From Pedobacter sp. R20-19 (GTDB lineage: Bacteria; Bacteroidota; Bacteroidia; Sphingobacteriales; Sphingobacteriaceae), in NCBI RefSeq assembly GCF_000708265.2, contig NZ_JCKI01000007.1, positions 265,626 to 329,625 of the forward strand: a stretch of DNA of 64,000 nucleotides, written 5' to 3'. The position numbers and the translations under genes were made by a program. The first letter of the stretch is position 1. The number at the start of each line of letters is the position of its first letter. Positions 54,386 through 63,661 of the stretch are shown piece after piece. The notes beneath the pieces were generated by a model. It made no database searches. It was not told the DNA's origin and was given only the letters and a program-made list of their open reading frames with translations.

Positions 54386-56565
54386 GATACCCCTACTATA
54401 TACAGCATGATTTGATGGACTGTGGTCCAACCTGCCTGAGAATGATCAGCAAGTTTTACGGCAAACGATACAGTTTACAGTTTTTAAGAGGCCTAAGTTC
54501 GATTAATAAGGCTGGCGTCTCACTGTTAGGGTTAAGCCAGGCTGCAGAGAAGATTGGTTTTCAAACCCAAGGCGTTCGTATTAGCTTTGAACAATTGAAA
54601 GAAATCCCTTTACCGTGCATCGTACACTGGCAACAGAAGCACTTTGTTGTGGTTTATGAAATAAAGAAAAATGAAAAGGTACTTATTGCAGATCCCGTAA
54701 TAGGCCTCATTACTCATAGTAAAGATGATTTTGTTGACAGCTGGATTGGGAAAGACGAAGGAAGGCAAAAAGGGCTTTCCCTTGTAATGAAACCTACACC
54801 ATTATTTTATGAGCAGGAGGATGACAAAATTGTAAAATCCAATTTTAGTTTTTTTTTCAGATATCTCTATTTGTATAGACGATTAGTCATCCAACTTTTG
54901 GTTGGACTTGGGGTGGGAAGTCTTTTACAACTTATATTACCCTTTCTAACGCAATCGATAGTTGATGTTGGAATAAACACAAGAAACTTAAATTTTATAT
55001 ATGTAATCCTAATCGCGCAAATCATGCTTTTCATCGGCAGGACCAGTGTTGATTTTATTCGGTCATGGATATTATTACATATAAGTACCCGAATCAATAT
55101 TTCTATACTGACCGATTTCTTAATCAAACTGATGAAACTTCCCGTTTCTTTCTTTGATACTAAAATGACCGGAGATATTCTTCAACGTATGAACGATCAG
55201 AAGCGTATTGAGAGTTTTCTAACGGGTTCGACGCTTAATACGGTGTTTTCAATGTTTAACTTTGTGATTTTTGGCGCAGTTTTAGCATTTTATGACTATA
55301 CTATCTTTATCGTATTTGCAGTAAGTAGTATTTTATATGGAATTTGGATTGTTCTTTTTCTCCGTCGTAGACGGGAGTTGGATTTCAAGAGGTTTGATAT
55401 CTCCGCTAAAAACCAAAGTCTTGTTGTTCAGCTGATTAGTGGTATGCAAGAAATCAAATTGAATAATTGTGAACAACAGAAGCGTTGGGAATGGGAAAGG
55501 TTGCAGACAGGGCTGTTTCGGTTTAGTGTAAAAAGCCTTTCACTTGGTCAAATACAGCAGGCTGGATCATCATTTATTAACGAAGGTAAAAATATATTAA
55601 TCACCTTTATCGTTGCAAAGGCGGTAATTGAGGGACAGCTGACTTTGGGAGCCATGATGGCAATTCAGTATGTTGTGGGCCAGCTTAACAGTCCCATTGA
55701 GCAATTGGTGGGATTTATTCAGCAGCTACAGGATGCAAAGATTAGTATTGAACGACTAAATGAGATTCACGCAATGGACGATGAAGAGCCATTAGGAATA
55801 GAGTTTATCCATGAACTACCATTCGAGAAGGGAATAAGCCTCTCGAAATTGAATTTTTCTTACCCTAGTGCAGCCAATGAAAATGTGCTGACAGACATTA
55901 ATATTTATATTCCAGAAGGAAAAACAACTGCTATTGTAGGTATGAGCGGTAGTGGAAAAACCACTATCCTTAAGCTGCTTTTACGATTTTATTCACCATC
56001 GAATGGTGAGTTAAGAGTGGGGAATATGCCTCTTGAAAATATCAGTTTTAAGATGTGGAGGAGTCTTTGTGGTGTAGTTATGCAAGACGGATTTATTTTT
56101 TCTGACACCATTGCAAAAAATATTGCAGTTGGTGATGAATATCCTGACGTGACCAAACTTCAGAATGCTGTTATGGTAGCCAATATATCTGATTTTATTG
56201 AAGGTTTACCCATGGGATTGAATACCAAGATTGGACCAGAGGGGAACGGGATAAGCCAAGGGCAGCGTCAGCGTATACTAATTGCTCGTGCGGTGTATAA
56301 AAATCCTGAATACATTTTCTTCGATGAGGCTACCAATGCTTTAGATGCTAATAATGAAAAGGTAATTATGGAAAATCTTGAAACCTTTTTTAAAGGGAGA
56401 ACAGTAGTTGTGGTCGCTCACAGATTAAGTACAGTTAAGAATGCTGACAATATAATTGTTTTGGAAAAAGGCAGGGTAATTGAACAAGGGACTCATGCAG
56501 AACTCACGCAGAACAGGGGGGATTATTTCAGACTTGTGCAGAATCAACTGGAACTGGGAGCATAA
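54382..56565 (+). CDS. lanT: C39 peptidase-containing ABC exporter (LanT type)
   Basis: A 727-residue export protein that cleaves double-glycine leaders and secretes the product. The C39 domain (1-130) has catalytic Cys14 (MDCGPTC), His87 (KHFVVVYE) and Asp104 (ADPVIG). Membrane domain about 160-440; ATPase with Walker A GMSGSGKTT (about 520), signature ISQGQRQRI and Walker B YIFFDEAT. It starts at GTG inside the lanB stop. The Gly-Gly ends of all four precursors are its expected substrates. Confidence 0.94.
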   Translation: MRYPYYIQHDLMDCGPTCLRMISKFYGKRYSLQFLRGLSSINKAGVSLLGLSQAAEKIGFQTQGVRISFEQLKEIPLPCIVHWQQKHFVVVYEIKKNEKVLIADPVIGLITHSKDDFVDSWIGKDEGRQKGLSLVMKPTPLFYEQEDDKIVKSNFSFFFRYLYLYRRLVIQLLVGLGVGSLLQLILPFLTQSIVDVGINTRNLNFIYVILIAQIMLFIGRTSVDFIRSWILLHISTRINISILTDFLIKLMKLPVSFFDTKMTGDILQRMNDQKRIESFLTGSTLNTVFSMFNFVIFGAVLAFYDYTIFIVFAVSSILYGIWIVLFLRRRRELDFKRFDISAKNQSLVVQLISGMQEIKLNNCEQQKRWEWERLQTGLFRFSVKSLSLGQIQQAGSSFINEGKNILITFIVAKAVIEGQLTLGAMMAIQYVVGQLNSPIEQLVGFIQQLQDAKISIERLNEIHAMDDEEPLGIEFIHELPFEKGISLSKLNFSYPSAANENVLTDINIYIPEGKTTAIVGMSGSGKTTILKLLLRFYSPSNGELRVGNMPLENISFKMWRSLCGVVMQDGFIFSDTIAKNIAVGDEYPDVTKLQNAVMVANISDFIEGLPMGLNTKIGPEGNGISQGQRQRILIARAVYKNPEYIFFDEATNALDANNEKVIMENLETFFKGRTVVVVAHRLSTVKNADNIIVLEKGRVIEQGTHAELTQNRGDYFRLVQNQLELGA

Positions 56566-56601
56566 TTTAAGACGCTAAATAACAATAAAATAGAGAATAA
56601 C

Positions 56602-57891
56602 ATGCCATCACAAAACTTTAGTGAACAGATCAATAGTGAAGAAGTACATGAGATCATCACTGCGGTGCCTTCATGGATATTACGCTGGGGAATTACGCTG
56701 GTTTTTTCAATATTACTAGGTGTTGTTATCTTTTCTGGATTTTTAAAATATCCTGATGTAGTTACAACAAATCTCAAAATCAATTCGCTTAATGCGCCGA
56801 AAACGGTAATAGCCAGACAAAATGGAAAATTAGTTCGTTTACTCGTTACAGAGGGGCAAATGGTTAAGGTAGGTCAACCACTTGCTTATTTGGAAAGCAC
56901 CGCAAATCCAGATGATATTCGTTTTATCAGCAATTATTTAAGAGATCTCAAAAAGAAGCTGCTTGCCAACATTCAAATTACAGAGACTATTCCATCCACC
57001 TTGAATTTGGGAGAGGTCCAGGCTAGCTATCAAGATCTTTTTCAAGAAAGTATGAATTATTTTTCTACGCTCAAAGGGGGATATCATCAGGATAAAATGG
57101 ATTATCTTAAAAAGGATCTGTTAAATATCAATTTGCAAAAACAGCCCATATTGGCACAAAAAGAAATCAAAAAGCTGGAATATATAAATCAAGAACAGGA
57201 GTATCAAGCCTATAAACAGCTATATAAAAATAAAGTCATCTCTAGAAGTGAGTTTTTAGCCCAGGAGAACAAATTCCTAAGTTCAAAATCTCCATTGGAA
57301 GATGTTGAGAGCTCGATCTTAATTAATAACTCAAATTACAATTCAAAAAAGAAGGAGTTGCTTGAAATACAGCATGTTATTTTGGATGAGAAGTCAAAGT
57401 TTCTTCAAAGTGTCAATCGCCTTATTAATGAAACCGATAACTGGATGATGCAACATATACTTTCGTCTTCAATCTCAGGAAAGCTTAGCTTCGCAGGAAT
57501 TATTCAGCAGAATCAGAACGTGGCCTTAAATCAAGAAGTTTTCATAATTAATCCAGGAAATAGCATTTTTTTTGGCGAGGTGGAAATTCCGCAATATAAT
57601 ATGGGGAAAATTCGTAAAGGTGAACGGGCATTGATTAAGCTTAAAAGTTTTCCATATCAGGAATATGGATTGATTAGAGGGCATCTCAGCTATATATCAG
57701 ATGTTGCGTATAGAGATAGTGTCTTTATCGGAAAAATTTCTTTTGACCAAATTGAAAATAAACACCCTGTACAAAAGATTTTACTGAAAAATGGAATGCA
57801 GGCAGAGGCAGATATAATTACAGAGGAAAGCTCTTTGTTGAAGAGACTATTTAATAAGCTTTACAAGATGACAGGGAGCGATTTGAACTAG
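56602..57891 (+). CDS. HlyD family secretion adaptor
   Basis: A 429-residue membrane-fusion protein with one N-terminal transmembrane helix (about 30-50), a lipoyl-like half (VIARQNGKLVRLLVTEGQMV), a long coiled-coil (about 105-275) and a C-terminal beta-barrel (NMGKIRKGERALIKLKSFPY). It should connect the C39 ABC exporter to an outer-membrane channel. No TolC-type channel is in the island, so a chromosomal one is presumably used. It begins 36 bp after lanT and is the last gene of the cluster. Confidence 0.9.
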   Translation: MPSQNFSEQINSEEVHEIITAVPSWILRWGITLVFSILLGVVIFSGFLKYPDVVTTNLKINSLNAPKTVIARQNGKLVRLLVTEGQMVKVGQPLAYLESTANPDDIRFISNYLRDLKKKLLANIQITETIPSTLNLGEVQASYQDLFQESMNYFSTLKGGYHQDKMDYLKKDLLNINLQKQPILAQKEIKKLEYINQEQEYQAYKQLYKNKVISRSEFLAQENKFLSSKSPLEDVESSILINNSNYNSKKKELLEIQHVILDEKSKFLQSVNRLINETDNWMMQHILSSSISGKLSFAGIIQQNQNVALNQEVFIINPGNSIFFGEVEIPQYNMGKIRKGERALIKLKSFPYQEYGLIRGHLSYISDVAYRDSVFIGKISFDQIENKHPVQKILLKNGMQAEADIITEESSLLKRLFNKLYKMTGSDLN

Positions 57892-58340
57892 CCAATTATG
57901 GAGAACTGATTATTTTACTGTTAGCTGTTTATATTAATATTTATTAATGAGCGAACTTTAAAAATTTAGAAGTTTTAATTTTGGTAACGGATATTGGAAT
58001 TTCATTAGCTCAAATAGATGGATATTTCAGGTGAAATGGTCGCTCGTTCGACTTCTAAACAACTGTCCAACCTGAATTTACTTATAGTTTGGTCTGATAC
58101 GTTTTTCTCTTTCCTATTAGTTGCCCGGGAATCACCTTGGTGACTAATATTAATTAGAAATATCGGAGCTTTCCATGTCTAGCATATATACTAGCTGAAA
58201 ATAAATAAATTATGCAAATTAATCCCTATCTTTAGGATAGTCAATTACAGTCAAATGGTTGCAAAAAAATGGTGAGCATGTGGTGAGCATTTTTAATCAT
58301 TTTATTTTAATACTCTTACAATCAAAGATATATGTTGGAC
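57892..58340. other. Right end of island 2, no gene
   Basis: About 450 bp of AT-rich DNA without a supported gene. It contains the direct repeat at 58270-58290 and a hairpin-like CTATCTTTAGGATAG at about 58227-58241. There is no integrase here even as a recognisable fragment. Confidence 0.4.
58270..58290 (+). repeat. Paired direct repeat TGGTGAGCAT near the island 2 end
   Basis: Two exact 10-bp copies (58270-58279 and 58281-58290) have an 11-bp period, one helical turn, and lie 51 bp from the att copy. This could be an arm-type binding site for the recombinase that moved the island; that reading is a guess. Confidence 0.45.
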
Positions 58341-58362
58341 GTTCGAGTCCCGTCCATTCCGC
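58341..58362 (+). repeat. att repeat of island 2, right (tRNA-Asp remnant)
   Basis: Exact 22-bp copy of the tRNA-Asp 3' end (45414-45435), with no 5' tRNA part before it. Confidence 0.85.
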
Positions 58363-58365
58363 AAC

Positions 58366-58399
58366 AAAAGCCTTAACTTGAAAAAGTTGAGGCTTTTTT
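58366..58399. terminator. Terminator next to the island 2 end
   Basis: The stem AAAAGCCTTAACTT / AAGTTGAGGCTTTT around GAAA lies between the att copy and the LytTR stop codon. It was probably the original tRNA-Asp terminator and also serves the minus-strand gene. Confidence 0.75.
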
Positions 58400-58401
58400 G
58401 T

Positions 58402-59109
58402 TTATAAAAACTTCATAGTCTTATTCAGATTAGCCCTAAAACTATCTGATACAGGAATCAAATTTTTATCTAGAATTAATGTCTTACCTTCAATACCATC
58501 TATTTTATTTAAGTTGATGATAAAAGAACGGTGCACCCTCAAGAAAATTTGTTGAGGCAACTTATTTTCGATATTCTTCAATGAGGAATGAATAGAATAA
58601 TCAATATTTCCTACCAATTGAATTCTAACATAGTCGCCAATCGCTTCAAAATATAAAATATCCGTAACTTTTACCCTTCGTACAGTATTAGAAGCTCTGA
58701 TAAATATGAATTCAGGAAAATGCGTATCACTACTCTTTTGTTGTTTATGATTAGCTGATTTAGCTTTTTCAATAGACTTTAAAAATCTTGCCGGCGAAAT
58801 TGGCTTCAGCAAAAAATCAACTACATTTAGGCTAAAAGCCTCAACGGCATGTTCTGCCACAGATGTAGTAAAAATAATTAGCGGTGGCTTATCTTCCAGA
58901 ATTTTTGCCAGCTCCAGTCCACTCATACCGGGCATCATAATGTCAAGAAAAATGATATCAACCTGATTGTTCATAATATGATGATGCGCTTCCATTGCAT
59001 TTTCACATTCTGCAACAAGTACAAGTGAACTATCCATGGCTATTAATTTTTTAAGTAGCAGTCTAAAAACCTGGTTATCATCAACAATTAAGCAATTCAT
59101 TAAATACAT
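58402..59109 (-). CDS. LytTR-type response regulator (chromosomal)
   Basis: A 235-residue regulator with receiver domain (VDDN at 9-12, phospho-acceptor Asp56 in FLDIMMPG, Lys in FLLKPIS) and LytTR domain (about 130-235; DILYFEAIGDYVRIQL, FLRVHRSFIINLNKI). A second ATG three codons in is an alternative start. No sensor kinase is in the window. It lies just outside island 2 and downstream of the T9SS-associated operon on the same strand, separated by 265 bp. Confidence 0.9.
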   Translation of the reverse strand: MYLMNCLIVDDNQVFRLLLKKLIAMDSSLVLVAECENAMEAHHHIMNNQVDIIFLDIMMPGMSGLELAKILEDKPPLIIFTTSVAEHAVEAFSLNVVDFLLKPISPARFLKSIEKAKSANHKQQKSSDTHFPEFIFIRASNTVRRVKVTDILYFEAIGDYVRIQLVGNIDYSIHSSLKNIENKLPQQIFLRVHRSFIINLNKIDGIEGKTLILDKNLIPVSDSFRANLNKTMKFL

Positions 59110-59374
59110 ATTATACTAACATACATAATACGGTTACAACGAAAGAATATCTTCATCATAAATCTATCTTACAGCCATAATACCTTCAACACTATATCTA
59201 GCTTTTTATATTAGCCTTTAATGATGAGCTAAAAATAAGCTTGGTTTACCAGAACTGTAACCATCCATTTATAGCTGATAAACTAACTTCTAAAGCAAGG
59301 AATTTATCCCGAACTTATGGTCTTGTAACTCACCTTAGGCATTGATTTAATGCATAGTGTTTTATAAAAATACC

Positions 59375-61333
59375 TTAATATTTTACGATCTTAAATTCGG
59401 TCCTTCTATTTGCCTGATGTTCAGCTACAGAGCATGCAACCCCATTCTTACATCTGTTTAACAATTGAGTTTCGCCATAACCTTTGGCCTTCATCCTACT
59501 TCTGTCAATACCCCGACTCACTAAATAGTTCACGGCAGATTGTGCCCTTCTTTGTGAAAGATCTATGTTGTAAATATCTACGCCTCTACTATCTGTATGC
59601 GATCCCATTTCAATTTCCAGCGTGGGATTGTCTCTCATGATCCTAACCGTTTCATCTAAAATTTTAGCAGCATCTGGCCTGATATTGTCTTTATCAAAAT
59701 CATAATGAATATTTTTAATTTCGATCTTCGTTCCTACCACAAAAAGTGGCTGTAAATAGAGGTTCACTTCTAATGTATCTGATTTTATTAAACCAACTGT
59801 AGTTATACTCGCAGAATCACTATAATATTTAGTTTTTTGCCCAAGCAAGGTATAATTCATATTTTGATCCAGTTCAAAAAAGTACTTGCCAGAATCTGCC
59901 GTTAATTGTTTGCCAACAACCCGTCGTGCATCGGCCATAAGTGTTACATCGGTAAGCGGAAGTGTGGCTCTCGTGGTTTTATCAAATGTAATTCCCTTTA
60001 AAGCCAGAATGATTTTAGGTTTTTGAATACCAAAACTGTAAATATCATCATTACCTTTCCCCCCCTTACGGTTAGAAGACAGGTAACCTGTTCCCAAATT
60101 CGCCGAAGGAAGAGACATTTTTATAAAGGCAAAATCATCACCTGGTGAATTAATAGGATAATGCAGATTGATGGGGGTAGTCCAGCTATGTTGTTCGCCT
60201 TTGGCAACGAATATATCCAAGCCGCCCATGCCCGGTAAACCATTACTGGAATAATATAACTGGCCATCTACACCCATCTCTGGAAACATCTCGCTGCCAC
60301 TGGTATTTATATCTTTACCTGCATTTTCTGGCTTACTCCAGCCGCCATCTCTATGTAAAGTACTGTACCAGATATCTGTACCTCCCATTGTGCCTGGCAT
60401 ATCAGAAGAAAAATATAAAGTCTTCTCATCCAGGCTCAGACAAGCCTGCCCAAGTGAATATTTGGATACATTATTATATGGAAAAGGTTTCATTTCCCAT
60501 TGGTCACCTTTTTTTGTATAAATAAAGAGCTCTATATTATTTGTTCTAAACTTTCTATTTCCAACCTTCTCAATTTCGCTATCCTTTTTACCTACATACG
60601 TACGGGATACAAAAAGCATATCTCCAGCCCTATTACTGGCAACAGGACCAATATGATAAGTTCCTATATTATAAGAAGCAGCATCAAGAGCTGGCATACT
60701 TAGTGTACTGTTCTCAGCCATTTCTGCTTTAAAAATACGCAAATAAGGATTGCCGGTTCTTCCTGATATTTTAATAGACTCACTGGTTTCTGCCTCTCCG
60801 GTATAGTAAGCATTTCCAACCATTGGAAATACACTGAACTCAGCGTTTGCTGTATTCACTGCAGCTTCATTCCTGATCATATGAGCTGTAGGCTTAGATA
60901 ACCATACTTGAGCTGAATCACATCCCATTATATCGTTAAGCACCTTTTTATGATCACCAGTTTTTTGCGCATAACTTTCAAACACCTTTTTTGCTTCCTT
61001 GTAACGAAGATTTGATTTAAGTACAGAACCGTAAGTTAGTAGATTTTCATCTTTACTTTCCGGAAAGGTAACTAATCGGGAAAACCAATTTTCAGCCGCT
61101 TCGTAATCGTTGATCTGATCATAACAATAAGCGAGTTTTTCAATATCAGCCATTTTCGGATTTTTTACATCCACCAGTTTAAGATAGGCTGGAATGGCTT
61201 GAGCATAATCGTAACTGTCATACTTAAGTTTTGCCCGATCCCTCAAAGAAAGCTGCTCCTGTGTTTTACCTTCATTATAAAAAAACATTGCAGTAAAAAG
61301 AGGAAGTAAGATGTATTTTAAATTTATATTCAT
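59375..61333 (-). CDS. OmpA family protein with TPR and PD40 repeats (T9SS-associated)
   Basis: A 652-residue envelope protein. A signal peptide (to about residue 24) is followed by TPR-like helices (about 30-140) and a PD40/WD40-like beta-propeller (about 190-430; LYFSSDMPGTMGGTDIW, LYYSSNGLPGMGGLDIF). A small beta-sandwich (about 445-540) precedes a C-terminal peptidoglycan-binding OmpA domain (KNIHYDFDKDNIRPDAAKIL, then LSQRRAQSAVNYL). Proteins of this build commonly sit beside PorP/SprF genes in Bacteroidota. It is the third gene of the adhesin-PorP-OmpA operon, 25 bp after the PorP gene. Confidence 0.9.
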   Translation of the reverse strand: MNINLKYILLPLFTAMFFYNEGKTQEQLSLRDRAKLKYDSYDYAQAIPAYLKLVDVKNPKMADIEKLAYCYDQINDYEAAENWFSRLVTFPESKDENLLTYGSVLKSNLRYKEAKKVFESYAQKTGDHKKVLNDIMGCDSAQVWLSKPTAHMIRNEAAVNTANAEFSVFPMVGNAYYTGEAETSESIKISGRTGNPYLRIFKAEMAENSTLSMPALDAASYNIGTYHIGPVASNRAGDMLFVSRTYVGKKDSEIEKVGNRKFRTNNIELFIYTKKGDQWEMKPFPYNNVSKYSLGQACLSLDEKTLYFSSDMPGTMGGTDIWYSTLHRDGGWSKPENAGKDINTSGSEMFPEMGVDGQLYYSSNGLPGMGGLDIFVAKGEQHSWTTPINLHYPINSPGDDFAFIKMSLPSANLGTGYLSSNRKGGKGNDDIYSFGIQKPKIILALKGITFDKTTRATLPLTDVTLMADARRVVGKQLTADSGKYFFELDQNMNYTLLGQKTKYYSDSASITTVGLIKSDTLEVNLYLQPLFVVGTKIEIKNIHYDFDKDNIRPDAAKILDETVRIMRDNPTLEIEMGSHTDSRGVDIYNIDLSQRRAQSAVNYLVSRGIDRSRMKAKGYGETQLLNRCKNGVACSVAEHQANRRTEFKIVKY

Positions 61334-61358
61334 GACTTATACTGGTTATGATACTGAA

Positions 61359-62372
61359 TTAGAAGAAGCGTGGGCTAAGCAAACGGTTTAACTTTGATGG
61401 AAAGGTTAAGCCAAGGGTGATTTCATGTGAACCATTTTGTACACTACTCAACCCACTGGTGATATAGTCATATGAATAGCCTATCCTAAATCGATTAGAA
61501 GCATAGAATTGTACAATCCCTGATAGAGAATTAGAATTGCTCAATGTTTGTCCTTGTCTGAAAGCTTTATCCCAAAGGTTAACACCTGTACGTATTCCAC
61601 CACCAATCCAGAATTTATCAGCAAACACGAACATGGCATTAAGATCCAAACTGCTGGGCCCCTTAAAGTCCTCTTTCCATAACAAACTTGGTCTGAGCTT
61701 TAATCCTTCTGATAGTTCAAACAGCGCGCCTGTCATGATATAATAATGGCGTTTTCGCTTGATGTTTTGTTGTGTTGCGGTGTCCCAGTTAAATATATCA
61801 TTTGATGCATCACCAGAAAACAAATCCATTACAGATGCCCCGACATAATATCGGGGACTACTATAATAGACACCAAATCGGGCATCAGGGATAAAACTAC
61901 TAAGGTTGCCACTGGTAACCGTAGGATCATCCGACTCAACAGGACGAAGAGATTCACCGTCAATAGCATAGTTGGTTACACCCGCGCCTAAGCCAAAGCT
62001 TAGCCGCTTAGTATCATCACTGTTTAATCTTATCCGGTAGGCATAATTTAAATAAATGGAATTGGCCGTTTGTGAGCCAAGCTTATCTGCCGTAATCTGA
62101 ACACCTAAGCCCACATTTTTCTTAGTGCTTTCCGTTACACCATCCAAAGAAAGTTGCCCCGTTTGCGGTGCGCCTTTTAATCCAGCCCATTGTGTACGGA
62201 GTGCAAGTTGAGCAAAGAGTTCTTCTTTATAACCTGCATAAGCCGGGTTTACACTCAGTGAATTGAATATATATTGTGAAAACTGGATATTTTGCTGTGC
62301 CATTGCGGGTAGCTTTAGCAATACAATTATTGCTAAAGCAAGTAAGGCTTTTTTTATAACAGGCTTCTTCAT
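61359..62372 (-). CDS. PorP/SprF family type IX secretion membrane protein
   Basis: A 337-residue outer-membrane barrel with signal peptide ending MAQQ and the family N-terminus IQFSQYIFNSLSVNPAYAGY. PorP/SprF proteins help secrete or retain large T9SS cargo whose gene is usually adjacent, which fits here: the type B adhesin gene lies 18 bp upstream. The C-terminus HEITLGLTFP is typical of the family. Confidence 0.93.
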   Translation of the reverse strand: MKKPVIKKALLALAIIVLLKLPAMAQQNIQFSQYIFNSLSVNPAYAGYKEELFAQLALRTQWAGLKGAPQTGQLSLDGVTESTKKNVGLGVQITADKLGSQTANSIYLNYAYRIRLNSDDTKRLSFGLGAGVTNYAIDGESLRPVESDDPTVTSGNLSSFIPDARFGVYYSSPRYYVGASVMDLFSGDASNDIFNWDTATQQNIKRKRHYYIMTGALFELSEGLKLRPSLLWKEDFKGPSSLDLNAMFVFADKFWIGGGIRTGVNLWDKAFRQGQTLSNSNSLSGIVQFYASNRFRIGYSYDYITSGLSSVQNGSHEITLGLTFPSKLNRLLSPRFF

Positions 62373-62390
62373 CGTTGATTCTGTTTAATA

Positions 62391-63661
62391 TTATCTTTTT
62401 AATAAAACTGGTCCGGCAACGGTTTGTGAAGTACCACCTTTTTTAAGTGTGATCTTATAGAAGTAAGTACCTTCATTTAAGCCATAACCTGTCCAGTCAT
62501 TTTTATATCCCTTCATTCTGTAAACCTGATTACCCCAACGATTATAGATTTCGAGGTCTACTGAATCATAAGCCTCCAGCCCGACAATGAAGAATGTATC
62601 ATTCTTACCATCGCCATTCGGTGTGAATACATTTGGAATAAAGAACCCTTCTATGGTGATGGTTCCTATAGCCTCATTCGTAAAGTTTCCTAGGGCATCT
62701 TTAACACGATAGATAAAAGTATCTACTCCTGTAAAGCCTGGATTAGGGGTATACACTACCGTACCATCCGTATTTACTTTTACGCTACCATTTTTCGGCT
62801 GGGTAATAATCTGGATCGTACTTCGGTCTATTGTAGACCCATCTCCTTTGTCATTTCCTAATATATCTATTTGTACAGGTGTATTAAATCCTGTTGTAGT
62901 CACATCATTCACTGCAACCGGTTTTGTACCTATTACAGTGATATTGGCTGTTGCAGGGCTGGATATTACACCAGATTGGTCTTTCACCGTATAAACAAAG
63001 CTATCTGGTCCGCTATAATTAGGATCCGGAATGTAAGTAACCGTTCCATCTTTATTAATGGTTAAAGTACCATGCGACGGAGGCGTAATAATTACTATTG
63101 TAAGCGGGTCAAGCGGCGTACTTCCAGGTTTATCATTGGTTAATATTGGAATGTTAACTGGAACACCCTGGTTGGTAGTCGCATTATCATTTGTAGCAAT
63201 TGGTGGTTGCTCCAGTTTAGTAACTGTTGGATTATCGTTACTTACACCTGATCCGGAAACATCACTAACCGTTCTACCTTGGCCATCTTTTGAAGTCACA
63301 GTTGCCGTATTCGTCACGTTTCCACGATTAATATCTGTAGAGGTAACTAAGTATGTACGTTTAACTGTTACAGCAGCACCTGGAGCTAACACTCCAGGTA
63401 TATTAATTGCTGCACTTGTTATGATTGGGTCATTCAAAACGATGTTACTTAAAATGGTAGTTCCGGTATTGGTCACTGTAAATGAATATTCAATGCTATT
63501 TCCGAGCACAAAACTTCCATTCAAACCAGTACCTGTGTTGGTTACTGTTTTAACCAACGCTATACTGCTCACTTGAGGCAATGGTGTTACCGTACAAGTC
63601 GGACAAGCCGGGGTAGCCGGGTTGTTCGGATCGGCAGGGTTACCGCTTTCTGAATCATCAC
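62391..63661 (-). CDS. T9SS type B adhesin, C-terminal part (frame after a frameshift)
   Basis: This frame encodes a DUF11-like repeat (LVKTVTNTGTGLNGSFVLGN), two Ig/cadherin-like units (VTYIPDPNYSGPDSFVYTVK, VVYTPNPGFTGVDTFIYRVK) and a terminal CHU_C-type domain (IPNVFTPNGDGKNDTF) that marks T9SS type B cargo. No initiation codon belongs here: the frame is continued upstream, after a shift near 63695-63705, by further repeats. It is the first visible gene of the operon with PorP/SprF and the PD40-OmpA protein, and likely a giant cell-surface adhesin related to SprB-like proteins. Confidence 0.8.

Larger units (their letters stand above)
45414..58362. mobile_element. Genomic island 2 in tRNA-Asp (lanthipeptide island)
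   Basis: Exact 22-bp copies of the tRNA-Asp 3' end lie at 45414-45435 and 58341-58362 and enclose a complete class I lanthipeptide locus of about 12.9 kb. As in island 1, there is no integrase or conjugation gene inside. It begins 229 bp after the right end of island 1, so the two are tandem insertions at neighbouring tRNA genes. Confidence 0.78.

Noticed and set aside
63058..63576. A 172-codon frame opposite the adhesin
   Set aside because: Antisense shadow caused by the repetitive Thr/Val-rich coding sequence of the adhesin.
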